Notes: generated from the letters alone by a model not told the origin. Positions 7,542 to 15,875 are shown, numbered from the stretch's first letter. The stretch is DNA of 33,236 nt from Mycobacterium sp. (GCA_025966225.1 JAOPVI010000060.1:1-33236), one strand, 5' to 3'. A program made the numbers and translations.

Positions 7542-8147
7542 CTATTCGGGAAGCTGCGGACCAACCTTTCTGGCCAGCTCCACCGCCGCGTCGTTGGCCT
7601 TTTCGCCGCTGAGCATGCTGAGCACCGCGACCTGAACGGTATTGGACCGGCCGCCTGCCGCGAATTCAACCGAACCCGGGCCGAGGAAGCGCATTCCGTC
7701 GGGTCCCGGTGTGGTCACGTCGGGGAATCCGGCTTCCGGCCCGGGCAGCGTGTCGCCTGAGGCGGTGCCCGGATTGCCGATCTCGAGGGAAACCGATTCG
7801 TAGTTGGCGGGGTTCTCCCACATGCATCCGGGGGGAAACTTCGGGTCCGTCGAAGTCGACTTCCCGGCGACCGGCACGCCGAGCAGCTTGGTGATGTCAT
7901 CCGCGGGGATCAGGGCGCACGCATCGATCGCCGCCGCTTCGCCCGACTCGGACTGGTTCGCGCCCGCCTCGATTGAGGAGGCCGCGCTCTGGGCTCGCGA
8001 CAGATTGCCCGTGTCCGTCGGCATGCCGTCCGACGCACAGCCCGCGATGGCCCAGCAGGACACCGCCAACACCAGTAGTGGAGGAACTCGGCAAGCCCAC
8101 GGGCCGCGCCCAGAGTGTTCGACTTCCGTGTGTTCGACTTCCGTCAT
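7542..8147 (-). CDS. DUF3558-type lipoprotein
   Basis: A 201-residue exported lipoprotein. The hydrophobic stretch PPLLVLAVSCWAIAGCAS ends in a lipobox with Cys at about residue 37. The mature part carries DACALIPADDITKLLG, PPGCMWENPA and a C-terminal AVELARKVGPQLP, which are the hallmarks of actinobacterial DUF3558 lipoproteins of unknown function. Oddly, the n-region is acidic and repetitive (MTEVEHTEVEHS), encoded by a perfect 15-bp tandem duplication, instead of the usual basic n-region. The ATG at 8147 follows TACGTT by six bases, so the message is probably leaderless, and the 20-bp LuxR-type box lies 17 bp upstream of that hexamer. Expression is therefore probably under the same activator as the DUF4242-like gene. 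Confidence 0.85.
   Translation of the reverse strand: MTEVEHTEVEHSGRGPWACRVPPLLVLAVSCWAIAGCASDGMPTDTGNLSRAQSAASSIEAGANQSESGEAAAIDACALIPADDITKLLGVPVAGKSTSTDPKFPPGCMWENPANYESVSLEIGNPGTASGDTLPGPEAGFPDVTTPGPDGMRFLGPGSVEFAAGGRSNTVQVAVLSMLSGEKANDAAVELARKVGPQLPE
8115..8144 (-). repeat. Perfect 15-bp tandem duplication in the lipoprotein start
   Basis: GTGTTCGACTTCCGT occurs at 8115-8129 and again at 8130-8144 without a mismatch. Read on the coding strand it doubles the pentapeptide TEVEH right after the start Met. It keeps the frame and looks like a recent slippage product. Confidence 0.9.
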
Positions 8148-8153
8148 GTCCCG

Positions 8154-8196
8154 AACGTAACGCGGCGGCGCTCAGGATAAATCGGGTGTTTCCCTA
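8154..8196 (-). promoter_or_regulatory. LuxR-box promoter, copy 3
   Basis: On the minus strand the box TAGGGAAACACCCGATTTAT (8196 down to 8177) is followed after exactly 17 bp by TACGTT (8159-8154). Six bases further is the ATG of the DUF3558 lipoprotein (8147). Relative to a leaderless +1 the box covers about -30 to -49, matching copy 2. Confidence 0.62.
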
Positions 8197-8492
8197 CCGT
8201 CGGACGCGCTTCGTAGGTGCGGGGCGTGAACTCAGCACGTCGAAGAGTGCCCGCAATCCGGTCAGTGAGTGCGCAGGTCGACACTTCGAAGCAGCAGCGG
8301 ACCGCTGAGGCGAACTCACCTGCGATCGCGGGCCACTGGCCTACCCGGCGCCAACCTACTCAGGGTGAACACGACCGCGGCAGCCGCAGTCGCCGGGTTC
8401 GGCGCTGCTGGGGTCCAATCCTGTTGAACAGCAGCAATACCCCAGGGTCACTAGCACTGGCCAGCCTGGCCTCGAGCGACTCGACGAACCCG
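8197..8492. other. Non-coding stretch between xdhC and the lipoprotein promoter
   Basis: About 300 bp between the 3' end of xdhC and box copy 3. No ORF with a family resemblance or a start signal is seen. The short plus-strand ORF across it has poor amino-acid character. The only structure noticed is the hairpin at 8408-8445. Confidence 0.5.
8408..8445 (-). terminator. Possible hairpin downstream of xdhC
   Basis: CTGGGGT (8408-8414) pairs with ACCCCAG (8439-8445). Inside lies the tight dyad CTGTTGAACAG (8421-8431), and CTGCTG/CAGCAG offer an alternative pairing. It is about 48 bp past the xdhC stop. There is no T-tract, so a terminator role is only a guess. Confidence 0.35.
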
Positions 8493-9689
8493 TCAAAACC
8501 GAGTTGAGGACTCGCTTACCTGGCTACGTTGGTGCTGGTGAACCCCCGTGTCGCTGCGCTCCTGCCCACCGGGAACATGATGGATTCGACCGTCCACCTC
8601 GGTCAACGGTCGGCCTCCGCCGCCCCACCTGCCCGCGATGATCTCCGCCGCGATCGACACCGCGGTCTCTTCAGGGGTTCGGGCCCCGAGGTCCAATCCG
8701 ATCGGGCTCGACAGCATGTCGAGTTCGGCCTCGGTCAGGCCGGCCTCCTTCAGCCGTTGCATGCGGTCGTCGTGCGTCCGGCGCGAACCCATCGCCCCGA
8801 CATATGCCACCTCGGGCAGTCGCAGCGCGACCTCGAGCAGCGGAACGTCGAACTTCGGGTCATGGGTCAGCACGCAGATCACGGTGCGCGCGTCGATCGC
8901 GCCCGCTTCGGCCTGCGCGGCCAGGTAGCGGTGCGGCCAGTCGACGACGACCTCGTCGGCCGTCGGGAAGCGCGCCTGCGTCGCGAAGACTGGGCGCGCG
9001 TCGCACACCGTGACCCGGTAGTGCAGCAGCGAACCCTGTTGCGCCAGTGCCGCAGCGAAGTCGATCGCACCGAAGACCAGCATGCGCGGGCGCGGCGCGT
9101 GGCTCGCGACGAACACCTCCATGCCGACGCCGCGGCGTTGCCCGTCTGGACCGTAGGTCAAGACCTCGCTCCGACCGGCAGCCAGCAGGCCCCTCGCGTC
9201 GTCGGTGACGGCGGCGTCGGCGCGCCGCGAACCAAGCGTTCCGATCGCGTCGTCGCCGCGGATCACCAACCTTCGACCGACCCGATCCGCGACCGGATGG
9301 GCGATCACGGTGGCGACGGCCACGGGCCGATGGTTGTCGATGTCGTCGATGAGCGCCCCGAACTCGGGAAACGTGGTCTGCGACACCGGTTCGACGAAGA
9401 TGTCGATGGTCCCGCCACAGGTCAGGCCGACCGCGAAGGCATCGTCGTCGCTGACGCCGTAGCGCTGCAGCACGGGTACGCCGGTGCCGGTCACCTCGGT
9501 GGCGAGTTCGTAAACCGCGCCCTCCACGCAGCCGCCAGACACCGACCCACTCACGGTGCCGTCGGGGGCGACGACCATCGACGCGCCGGGCAGCCTCGGC
9601 GCCGACGAGTACGTGCGCACCACCGTGCCGACGCCCGCCGTGCCGCCGGAACGCCAGACCGCCATCAATTCGCGGAACTCGTCCCTCAC
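8493..9689 (-). CDS. XdhC/CoxI family molybdoenzyme maturation protein
   Basis: A protein of about 398 residues with both XdhC parts. The N-terminal XdhC_CoxI block reads GVGTVVRTYSSAPRLPGASM, then GSVSGGCVEGAVYELA and GLTCGGTIDIFVEP. The C-terminal Rossmann-like block reads RMLVFGAIDFAAALAQ, CVLTHDPKFDVPLLEVAL, YVGAMGSRRTHDDR and IGLDLGARTPEETAVSI. XdhC proteins insert or sulfurate the molybdenum cofactor of xanthine-dehydrogenase-family enzymes. A plausible client is the molybdenum hydroxylase encoded at 22.4-25.9 kb, although it is not adjacent. GTG at 9689 is chosen over a GTG 36 bp upstream because MRDEFRELMAVWRSGG matches the family start and TACGTT lies seven bases before it. The last 30 residues (after VDGRIHHVPGGQ) look like an unconserved tail. 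It follows the IclR gene after about 120 bp. Confidence 0.88.
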   Translation of the reverse strand: MRDEFRELMAVWRSGGTAGVGTVVRTYSSAPRLPGASMVVAPDGTVSGSVSGGCVEGAVYELATEVTGTGVPVLQRYGVSDDDAFAVGLTCGGTIDIFVEPVSQTTFPEFGALIDDIDNHRPVAVATVIAHPVADRVGRRLVIRGDDAIGTLGSRRADAAVTDDARGLLAAGRSEVLTYGPDGQRRGVGMEVFVASHAPRPRMLVFGAIDFAAALAQQGSLLHYRVTVCDARPVFATQARFPTADEVVVDWPHRYLAAQAEAGAIDARTVICVLTHDPKFDVPLLEVALRLPEVAYVGAMGSRRTHDDRMQRLKEAGLTEAELDMLSSPIGLDLGARTPEETAVSIAAEIIAGRWGGGGRPLTEVDGRIHHVPGGQERSDTGVHQHQRSQVSESSTRF

Positions 9690-9696
9690 GAGGCCC

Positions 9697-9702
9697 AACG
9701 TA
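9697..9702 (-). promoter_or_regulatory. Candidate -10 of xdhC, leaderless start
   Basis: TACGTT on the minus strand ends seven bases before the GTG at 9689. It supports that start rather than the more upstream GTG. Confidence 0.4.
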
Positions 9703-9795
9703 GGCTCATTTCGTGACACCGGCACAACTTCGGGCCTAGTCGGCAGTGGTGCGACTCGGCTCCGTGCACGCGGCGGCCGAGGTCGCCAAGCTCTG

Positions 9796-9811
9796 GAGTT
9801 GAGCCCAACTC
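9796..9811 (-). terminator. Small hairpin at the iclR stop codon
   Basis: GAGTTG and CAACTC form a six-bp stem with a four-base loop. It overlaps the TGA of the IclR gene (9810-9812). There is no T-tract, so its role as a terminator or attenuator is uncertain. Confidence 0.3.
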
Positions 9812-10583
9812 AGGCCTTGAGCCGGCCCGACAACAGGTGAGCCTCTTCCAGCAGCAGCGTGCCCAATTCGTGATGGCGCTCCGGTCGGAAACGGGTCTCG
9901 ACTCCGGTGAGGCTCAATGCCCACTCTGGCCTTCCGTTGGGGTCGAAGACAGCGGCCCCGATCCCCCAACTCCCCTCGACGATCAAGGCCGGGTTGACCG
10001 CGTACCCGGTGGTCCGGGTCAATTCGATGCGCTTTCGCACCGCCTCTTCCGAATGCTCTGCCCCCCAGCCCAAGTCGAGTCGCCTTCGCGAGAAGTAGTC
10101 ATCGACGTCCCAGGCGGGCAAGTGGCTCAGGATGGCAAGGCCCGCCGATGCCACCCCGAGCGGGAAGCGGATGCCTACGTGAAGGACATGCGACCGCAGC
10201 GGAAAGCTGCCTTCCTCGCTGAGCACGCATACCGTCTCGTCGCCGCGGCGTGCGGACAGGTGCGCGCTCTCACCGGTCCTGCGAGCAAGTCGATCGATCG
10301 TCTCGCGGGCCTGGTCGGTGACGTCGTACCGGTGGGCGGCACCCGAACCGAGCAGATACAACTCGGGCCCAAGCGACCATCGCCCGGTCTTCGCATCCCG
10401 GTCGATCAGACCCTCGTCCACCAGCGCCGTGAGCAATCGGTGTGCGGTTGGCCGGGCCAACCCCGCGGCCTTTCCCAGGTCGGTGGTGGTCGCACCGGTC
10501 GGCTCCGCCGCCGCAACCGCGCGCAACAGGCCGCCGACCCGAGCAACGACATGAGAACCGACCAGCTGAGCCACACCGAGCAT
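9810..10583 (-). CDS. IclR-family transcriptional regulator
   Basis: A 257-residue regulator. The N-terminal winged helix-turn-helix is seen in TTDLGKAAGLARPTAHRLLT and ALVDEGLIDRDAKTGRWSLG. The C-terminal effector domain carries ESAHLSARRGDETVCVLSEE, RFPLGVASAGLAILSHLP and NPALIVEGSWGIGAAVFD, all typical of IclR proteins. It is divergent from scoA-scoB, so it probably controls that CoA-transferase operon in response to a small organic acid, as IclR/PcaR-type proteins do. An inverted repeat (10588-10608) right before its ATG suggests autoregulation. Confidence 0.88.
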   Translation of the reverse strand: MLGVAQLVGSHVVARVGGLLRAVAAAEPTGATTTDLGKAAGLARPTAHRLLTALVDEGLIDRDAKTGRWSLGPELYLLGSGAAHRYDVTDQARETIDRLARRTGESAHLSARRGDETVCVLSEEGSFPLRSHVLHVGIRFPLGVASAGLAILSHLPAWDVDDYFSRRRLDLGWGAEHSEEAVRKRIELTRTTGYAVNPALIVEGSWGIGAAVFDPNGRPEWALSLTGVETRFRPERHHELGTLLLEEAHLLSGRLKA

Positions 10584-10587
10584 CCTA

Positions 10588-10707
10588 GGCGTTCACTCAA
10601 TGGACGCCCAAGGCTCTGACGGTCACTGTGTGAACAATCCTGCGGCATTCGAGTTCAATGCTTGATCCGCCTAACTGCTTCGATGTTTTGTGGACGATGA
10701 CATTCAC
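10588..10707. promoter_or_regulatory. iclR-scoA divergent control region
   Basis: The 158-bp intergenic region holds several related short repeats: GGCGTTC-N7-GGACGCC (10588-10608, six of seven positions pair), GGTCAC-TGT-GTGAAC (10621-10635), and a further ATTCAC half (10702-10707). The recurring half is GTTCAC/GTGAAC. These are candidate operators for the IclR protein. Binding is inferred. Confidence 0.4.
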
Positions 10708-10741
10708 GGCGTTTGCAGAGTGGACGTATGGCAGGAGGAAG

Positions 10742-11509
10742 ATGAAATCGAAGGTGTACTCCTCAGCCGCCGCCGCGGTTGCCGACATCACCGACGGAGC
10801 CACCCTGGCCGTAGGCGGGTTTGGGCTGTGCGGCATCCCTGACACGCTGATCGCCGCGCTGGCCGAGGCGTCGGCGACCGAGCTGGAGGTCTTCTCGAAC
10901 AACTGTGGCGTCGACGGCCAGGGTCTGGGAGTTCTTCTGGCACTTGGGCGTATCCGTCGGGTGACAGCCTCGTACGTGGGCGAGAACAAGGAGTTCGCCC
11001 GTCAGTACCTCGGCGGTGAACTGGAGGTCGAGTTGACCCCGCAGGGCACGCTCGCCGAACGCATGCGCGCCGGGGGCGCAGGCATACCCGCGTTCTTCAC
11101 TCCCGCAGGTGTCGGCAGCCCGGTTTCCGACGGTGGCCTGCCGTGGCGATACGCGCCCGACGGCTCCATCGCCCTCGCGTCTCCCCCGAAGGAGACCCGG
11201 GTCTTCGGCGACAAGCGCTACGTCCTCGAGGAAGCGATCAACGCCGACTTCGCCTTGGTGCACGCACAATTGGGTGACACCGACGGCAATCTGGTGTTCA
11301 ACAAGACCGCGATGAACTTCAACCCGCTCGCTGCGATGGCAGGGCGGGTCACCATCGCCGAGGTCGAGCAGCTCGTCGAGCCGGGCGAAATCGACCCGGG
11401 CCAAGTACACCTGGCAGGGGTGTTCGTTCAGCGCATCGTGGACGCCGGACCGCAGCACAAGCAGATCGAGAAGCGCACCGTCCGCCCGTCAGAAGGAGGG
11501 GTTCGATGA
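10742..11509 (+). CDS. scoA: 3-oxoacid CoA-transferase subunit A
   Basis: A 255-residue alpha subunit of a family I CoA transferase that moves CoA from succinyl-CoA to acetoacetate or a related 3-oxoacid. The CoA-transferase signature is clear near the N-terminus ([19 protein letters not shown], then [18 protein letters not shown]), with [14 protein letters not shown] and [20 protein letters not shown] further on. The ATG at 10742 has AGGAGG three to eight bases upstream, so the longer upstream frame is not used. The last codons overlap scoB by ATGA. 3-oxoadipate CoA-transferase (PcaI/CatI type) is the main alternative, and the divergent IclR regulator fits either role. Confidence 0.9.
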   Translation: MKSKVYSSAAAAVADITDGATLAVGGFGLCGIPDTLIAALAEASATELEVFSNNCGVDGQGLGVLLALGRIRRVTASYVGENKEFARQYLGGELEVELTPQGTLAERMRAGGAGIPAFFTPAGVGSPVSDGGLPWRYAPDGSIALASPPKETRVFGDKRYVLEEAINADFALVHAQLGDTDGNLVFNKTAMNFNPLAAMAGRVTIAEVEQLVEPGEIDPGQVHLAGVFVQRIVDAGPQHKQIEKRTVRPSEGGVR

Positions 11510-12168
11510 GTGACCCAACGACCGCCAAGGGTTGGACACGGGATGACATGGCCGCCCGTGCCGCGGCCGAGATGGTCGACGGCGAGTACGTCAACCTCGG
11601 CATCGGCCTGCCGACCCTCATCCCCGGTTATCTGACCTCCGACGTGCGGGTCACCCTGCACTCCGAGAACGGCATCCTCGGGACGGGTCCCTATCCCACC
11701 GACGACGCGGTCGATCCCGATCTGATCAACGCGGGCAAGGAGACCGTCACCGTCAATCCCGGTGCGGCCTACTTCGATTCGGCGTTGTCGTTCGGCATGA
11801 TTCGCGGTGGACACATCGATACGGCGGTCCTTGGTGGTATGCAGGTGTCGCGCACCGGCGACCTCGCCAACTGGATGGTGCCCGGCAAGATGGTCAAGGG
11901 CATGGGGGGCGCGATGGACCTCGTCCACGGCGCAGCCCGCGTCATCGTCGTCATGGAACACAACGATCGTGACGGCGGCCCGAAGATCGTCGAGTCGTGC
12001 ACCCTGCCGCTGACCGGACAGGGTGTCGTCGACCGCATCATCACGAACCTCGGCGTCATCGACGTCGTCGGAGACGGCACCCTTCTGCTGCGCGAACTGG
12101 CTCCCGGCGTCACGGCCGACGAGGTCATCGCCGCGACCGGCGCGAAGCTCACGGTGGAGCTCGAATAG
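11506..12168 (+). CDS. scoB: 3-oxoacid CoA-transferase subunit B
   Basis: A 220-residue beta subunit that carries the catalytic glutamate of the transferase in [12 protein letters not shown] (about residues 50-60), the classic SENG signature. Further conserved segments are [20 protein letters not shown] and [18 protein letters not shown]. The start ATG overlaps the scoA stop by four bases (ATGA), implying translational coupling and a 1:1 complex. The gene ends one base before the convergent nhaA-dsbA gene, leaving no room for a separate terminator. Product acetoacetyl-CoA would feed into or out of beta-oxidation. Confidence 0.92.
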   Translation: MSDPTTAKGWTRDDMAARAAAEMVDGEYVNLGIGLPTLIPGYLTSDVRVTLHSENGILGTGPYPTDDAVDPDLINAGKETVTVNPGAAYFDSALSFGMIRGGHIDTAVLGGMQVSRTGDLANWMVPGKMVKGMGGAMDLVHGAARVIVVMEHNDRDGGPKIVESCTLPLTGQGVVDRIITNLGVIDVVGDGTLLLRELAPGVTADEVIAATGAKLTVELE

Positions 12169-12169
12169 C

Positions 12170-14080
12170 TCAGCCGCGCGAGGCCTCGAGCGCCCGGATC
12201 AGGCTGCTGGCATCCCAGGGACCCTTGTGCCGCAGGCCGTTGACGAAGAACGTCGGAGTTGAGTTGAGATCCATCAGCTCTGCGTCCTGGATGTCGTCCT
12301 CGACCCGATGCAGCACCTTCGCCGACCGCAGATCATCGTCGAATTGGCCGATGTCGCAACCCGCGCCGTCTGCGTATCGGTAGATGTGCTCCCACTCGAG
12401 GTAGTCCTGAAACTCGAACATCGCCGTCGCCAGCTCGAAGAACTTGCCCTGAAGCGCCGCGGCCTCACTGGCCAACGCGGCGTCCTTGGCCCGGGGATGC
12501 ACCCGCTCGAGTGGCAGATGTCGCCAGACGTAGGCGAAGTCGTCACCGAAGTAGGCCCGCACCTCGTCGATCGAGCCGGTCGCGCGGCTACAGAACGGGC
12601 ATTCGAAGTCGCCGTACTCGACGAGCATGAACGGTGCGTCGGGCGTGCCTCTGATGTGGTCGCGGTCGGCATCGACGCCACGAACCAGCTTGGCGCCCAC
12701 GGCAACCGGTGGGCTGAATCGATCGGTGAGCCGGAAGACGAGCCATCCGAGCGCGAACGCCACCACCGAGGCAACGAGTACGCCGACGCGCGCCTGGTCC
12801 TGCTTGGCCGGATCCTCGATCGCCAGATCGATGATGAAGAGCGAGATGGTGAAGCCGATTCCCGACAGGGCGGCCCCACCTGCGACCCGTCGCAGCGTCA
12901 GGCCGGGCGCAAGCGCGCCGATGCCGACGGCACGCACCAGCGCGGTCGCCCCGGTGATGCCGATCAACTTGCCGACGACGAGGCCGACGACCACGCCCCA
13001 GGTCAGCGGCGAGTGCAGCGCCACGGTCAAGGTGTCGCGATCGAGGTGCACACCTGCGTTGGCCAAGGCGAAGACCGGCAGCACCGCATACGACACGTAC
13101 GGGGTGAACGCGGTCTGCAGTCGCTCGTTGATCGAGATCGATTCCCTGAGGCTTCGAGTCGCGGCGCGGGCGTAATCCGAATTGGGCGACTGCCGGAAGG
13201 CGCGGATCATGTCGACGGCAGACTCCACCGTCTGCCGCCGGGGCGTGAAGACCGGAATCAACAGCGCCACGGCGACACCCGCGAGGGTCGGATGGATCCC
13301 GGCCATGAGCAGCGCCAGCCACAGCGCGAAGGCCAGCACCGAATAGGCGGGCCCGCGACCGGCCGGCAGGTGCCGCACCAACGCGATCGCGACCATCAGC
13401 AGCGCGGCCACCGCCAGCGGGGCAGGACGGATGGCGTCGGAGTAGAACAGTGCGATCACCAGCAGTGCACCGACGTCGTCGACGACGGCCAGGGTCAGGA
13501 GGAACGTGCGCAACCTGGCGGGGTACTTCGGACCGATGATGGCGAGCGCACCAACCAGAAACGCCGTGTCGGTGGAGATCACCACGCCCCACGCCCGCAC
13601 GTCGTCACCGGAGTTGAACAGCACGAAGATGATGGCAGGCAGGATCAGCCCGGCGATCGCGGCGACGACGGGCACCGCCGCCCGTGCCCGGTCGGTGAGT
13701 TCACCGATGGTGAACTGACTGGTGACCTCGAGGCCGACGATGAAGAAGAAGAACGCCATCAGGCCGTCGTTGACCAGATGTTTGATTGTGAGTTCGGCGT
13801 GGGCGGCGCCGAAACTCAGCCCGACCGGGGTGTTCCAGAACGTCGTATAGCTGTCGGACCAAGGCGAATTGGCCCACACGATCGCGGCGAAGGTGAAGAG
13901 CAGCAAGAGTGCCGCAGCGGCGTTCTCACCATGGCGTGGCGCAGTGGGGTCGCGACCGAACCGGCTGGGTAGCCGCTGCGCCGGGCCGATCCCGTCATCG
14001 GAACTGGTATCGGCGGCGGGCTCACCGCCGGTCACCTCCTGGCGTACCCGGGGGTCACGTCGCAGGTTCCTCGGGCTCAC
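12170..14080 (-). CDS. nhaA: NhaA Na+/H+ antiporter fused to a DsbA-like thioredoxin domain
   Basis: A fusion of about 636 residues. Residues of roughly 45-430 form an NhaA antiporter: VNDGLMAFFFFIVGLEVTSQ, TDTAFLVGALAIIGPK and LAVVDDVGALLVIALFYSD, the last holding the paired aspartates of the ion site. The C-terminal 150 residues are a DsbA/thioredoxin-fold domain with LVEYGDFECPFC (CPFC near 494-497) and a cis-proline segment NSTPTFFVNG. NhaA exchanges sodium for protons across the inner membrane. The role of the thioredoxin part is unknown, but such fusions recur in actinobacteria. GTG at 14080 is chosen because GGAGA lies six bases before it. It overlaps the GH76 gene by 26 bp. The longer frame back to 14275 is antisense-like noise inside GH76. 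Confidence 0.87.
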   Translation of the reverse strand: MSPRNLRRDPRVRQEVTGGEPAADTSSDDGIGPAQRLPSRFGRDPTAPRHGENAAAALLLLFTFAAIVWANSPWSDSYTTFWNTPVGLSFGAAHAELTIKHLVNDGLMAFFFFIVGLEVTSQFTIGELTDRARAAVPVVAAIAGLILPAIIFVLFNSGDDVRAWGVVISTDTAFLVGALAIIGPKYPARLRTFLLTLAVVDDVGALLVIALFYSDAIRPAPLAVAALLMVAIALVRHLPAGRGPAYSVLAFALWLALLMAGIHPTLAGVAVALLIPVFTPRRQTVESAVDMIRAFRQSPNSDYARAATRSLRESISINERLQTAFTPYVSYAVLPVFALANAGVHLDRDTLTVALHSPLTWGVVVGLVVGKLIGITGATALVRAVGIGALAPGLTLRRVAGGAALSGIGFTISLFIIDLAIEDPAKQDQARVGVLVASVVAFALGWLVFRLTDRFSPPVAVGAKLVRGVDADRDHIRGTPDAPFMLVEYGDFECPFCSRATGSIDEVRAYFGDDFAYVWRHLPLERVHPRAKDAALASEAAALQGKFFELATAMFEFQDYLEWEHIYRYADGAGCDIGQFDDDLRSAKVLHRVEDDIQDAELMDLNSTPTFFVNGLRHKGPWDASSLIRALEASRG

Positions 14081-15200
14081 CAGGGTCTCCGCTGGTTCCG
14101 TCGCTGAGCGTATGCGCAGCCTCCATGAGCATCCACCCGGACAGCTGAACCGAGAGGTCGCGCTCCGGCACCTCGGAGGCGTTGACCGCACCTTCGACGA
14201 ATTGCGCGTCCTTGCCTCCGGCCCTTGGTATTTCGGCCGTGCGGTTCCAGAACGCCGCGAAAAGTGGCAGGCCATCGACGGTCTGCCGGTTGTCCCAGGC
14301 CGACTGCGCAGACGTCAGCACCAGGTGCTTGGCCGTGGCCCGGGCCTCGCTGTCCTCGGGTGTCAGTTCGGGCAGCGTCACGGCGACCAGTGCGAGGTAA
14401 CGCGCGAGGATGCCGCCGAAGAGGCCACCGTCTCCGCCCCCCGCACCCTGGATGACGCCATCCGGGGCCATGTGGTCTCGGACTGCCGCCACCAGCCGGT
14501 GCACGCGCTCCGCGTGATGGGCGTCTCGTGTGCGCGCCGCAAGCTCGACTTCGAGGCCAAGCACGACGCCCTGGCAGTAGGAGTACTGCGCGCGGACGAT
14601 CGAACCGGCTTTGATGCCGTCGAACACCAGCCCGCTTTCCGGGTCGATGAGGGTCTCGTCGATCCAGTCCGCCATCTGCTGGGCCCGACGCAATCGATCG
14701 TCTTCATAACGAGCGAGGAAGATGCCCGCAGGCCCGTTCGCAGGCGCATTGAAGAACTGATCCTGTTTGCGCCACGGGATGCCGCCGCCGTCCTCGGGGA
14801 CCCACGAGTTGAGGAACTGATCCGCGAGCTTGTCCAGCGCCTTCGGCCGCTTGACGCCTGCGAGTCGGCCTGCCCGCTCCAACGCCAGCGCCAGCCACGC
14901 CATGTCGTCGTAGTAGTCGTTGATCCAGCGTCCGGTGTTGCGTATCCGGTGCGCGCGGATCTGACGTTCGATGCGCATCTTCCTGTCCGGTTGCGGGTCG
15001 CGTACCTGCGCGTCGACCAGACAGTCCAGCAGGTGGGCCTGCCACCAGTAGTGCCAGTTTCGGAACTGTCGATACTTGGGCTCCGACGGCCATGCGACGA
15101 CCCCGAGCTGGGTACCGGGCAACTGCCACAGCTTCGTCACATGGCGTTTGGCGATGGCCTGTTCGGCGCTGCCCGCGCGGTTGGCCCACAGCTGATCCAT
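14055..15200 (-). CDS. Glycoside hydrolase family 76-like protein (alpha-1,6-mannanase type)
   Basis: A 381-residue alpha/alpha-barrel protein. It shows NDYYDDMAWLALALERAG, the GH76 hallmark with paired catalytic aspartates, followed by GGGIPWRKQD, ANGPAGIFLARY and QYSYCQGVVLGLEVELA, all typical of the family. GH76 enzymes cleave alpha-1,6-mannan. In mycobacteria that linkage is found in lipomannan and lipoarabinomannan. No signal peptide is seen, so a cytoplasmic role or unusual export must be assumed. It is 15 bp downstream of trmH and overlaps nhaA-dsbA, so it belongs to the packed minus-strand unit beginning at ttfA. Substrate assignment is by family only. Confidence 0.83.
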   Translation of the reverse strand: MDQLWANRAGSAEQAIAKRHVTKLWQLPGTQLGVVAWPSEPKYRQFRNWHYWWQAHLLDCLVDAQVRDPQPDRKMRIERQIRAHRIRNTGRWINDYYDDMAWLALALERAGRLAGVKRPKALDKLADQFLNSWVPEDGGGIPWRKQDQFFNAPANGPAGIFLARYEDDRLRRAQQMADWIDETLIDPESGLVFDGIKAGSIVRAQYSYCQGVVLGLEVELAARTRDAHHAERVHRLVAAVRDHMAPDGVIQGAGGGDGGLFGGILARYLALVAVTLPELTPEDSEARATAKHLVLTSAQSAWDNRQTVDGLPLFAAFWNRTAEIPRAGGKDAQFVEGAVNASEVPERDLSVQLSGWMLMEAAHTLSDGTSGDPGEPEEPAT

Positions 15201-15215
15201 GGTGACGATCCTGCC

Positions 15216-15875
15216 TTACCAGGCCCCGTTGAGGTCAGCATGTTGCGCGATCCACACGTGCATGGCGATGCCTGCTGCGACGGAGGCGTTGATGCTGCGG
15301 GTTGAGCCGAACTGCGCGATCGACACCGTCATCGAGGCCCCGACTCTGGCGTCCTCTGTGATGCCGGGGCCTTCCTGGCCGAAGATCATCAGAGCAGCGC
15401 GCGGCAACTGGGCGTGCTCGAGCGGCACCGACCCTGGCACGTTGTCGACGGCCACCACCGCGAGTCCGGTCTCGGCCGCAAAAGCGAGCAACTCGGCGGT
15501 GGTGTCGTGGTGGCGAAGGCGCTGGTATCGGTCGGTGACCATGGCGCCGCGCCGGTTCCAGCGGCGCCTGCCCACGATGTGCACGGTGTCGACGGCGAAC
15601 GCGTTGGCGGTCCGCACGACCCCGCCGATGTTGGCATCGTTGCCGAAGTTCTCGATCGCAATGTGGAGCGAGTGCCTGCGCTGGTCGATGTCGGCGATGA
15701 TCGCGTCCCGCGTCCAGTAGCGGTAGGCATCGACGACGTTGCGGGTGTCACCGACGCGCAGCAGCTCGGGGTCGTAACGCGGATCGTCGGGGAGTGGGCC
15801 GTCGCGTTCGGTTTCCCATGGCCCGACGCCCGTGCTGGCCGACCACTCCGTCGGGCCCGGCACCTCGTCAGCCAT
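15216..15875 (-). CDS. TrmH/SpoU-family RNA 2'-O-methyltransferase
   Basis: A 219-residue SPOUT methyltransferase. The three family motifs are present: motif 1 IENFGNDANIGGVVRTANAF, motif 2 ALMIFGQEGPGI, and motif 3 IAQFGSTRSINASVAAGIAM, the last two forming the trefoil knot that binds S-adenosylmethionine. An N-terminal extension of about 60 residues precedes the catalytic domain. The position, between a lipoprotein and the envelope genes, matches M. tuberculosis Rv0380c as remembered. The target RNA (tRNA or rRNA) is not known from sequence. The ATG overlaps the 3' end of the lipoprotein gene by eight bases. Confidence 0.92.
   Translation of the reverse strand: MADEVPGPTEWSASTGVGPWETERDGPLPDDPRYDPELLRVGDTRNVVDAYRYWTRDAIIADIDQRRHSLHIAIENFGNDANIGGVVRTANAFAVDTVHIVGRRRWNRRGAMVTDRYQRLRHHDTTAELLAFAAETGLAVVAVDNVPGSVPLEHAQLPRAALMIFGQEGPGITEDARVGASMTVSIAQFGSTRSINASVAAGIAMHVWIAQHADLNGAW

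Noticed and set aside
12308..13972. 554-codon plus-strand ORF opposite nhaA-dsbA
   Set aside because: Composition is Gln/Arg/His/Gly-rich with no domain. The opposite strand encodes an intact antiporter fusion.
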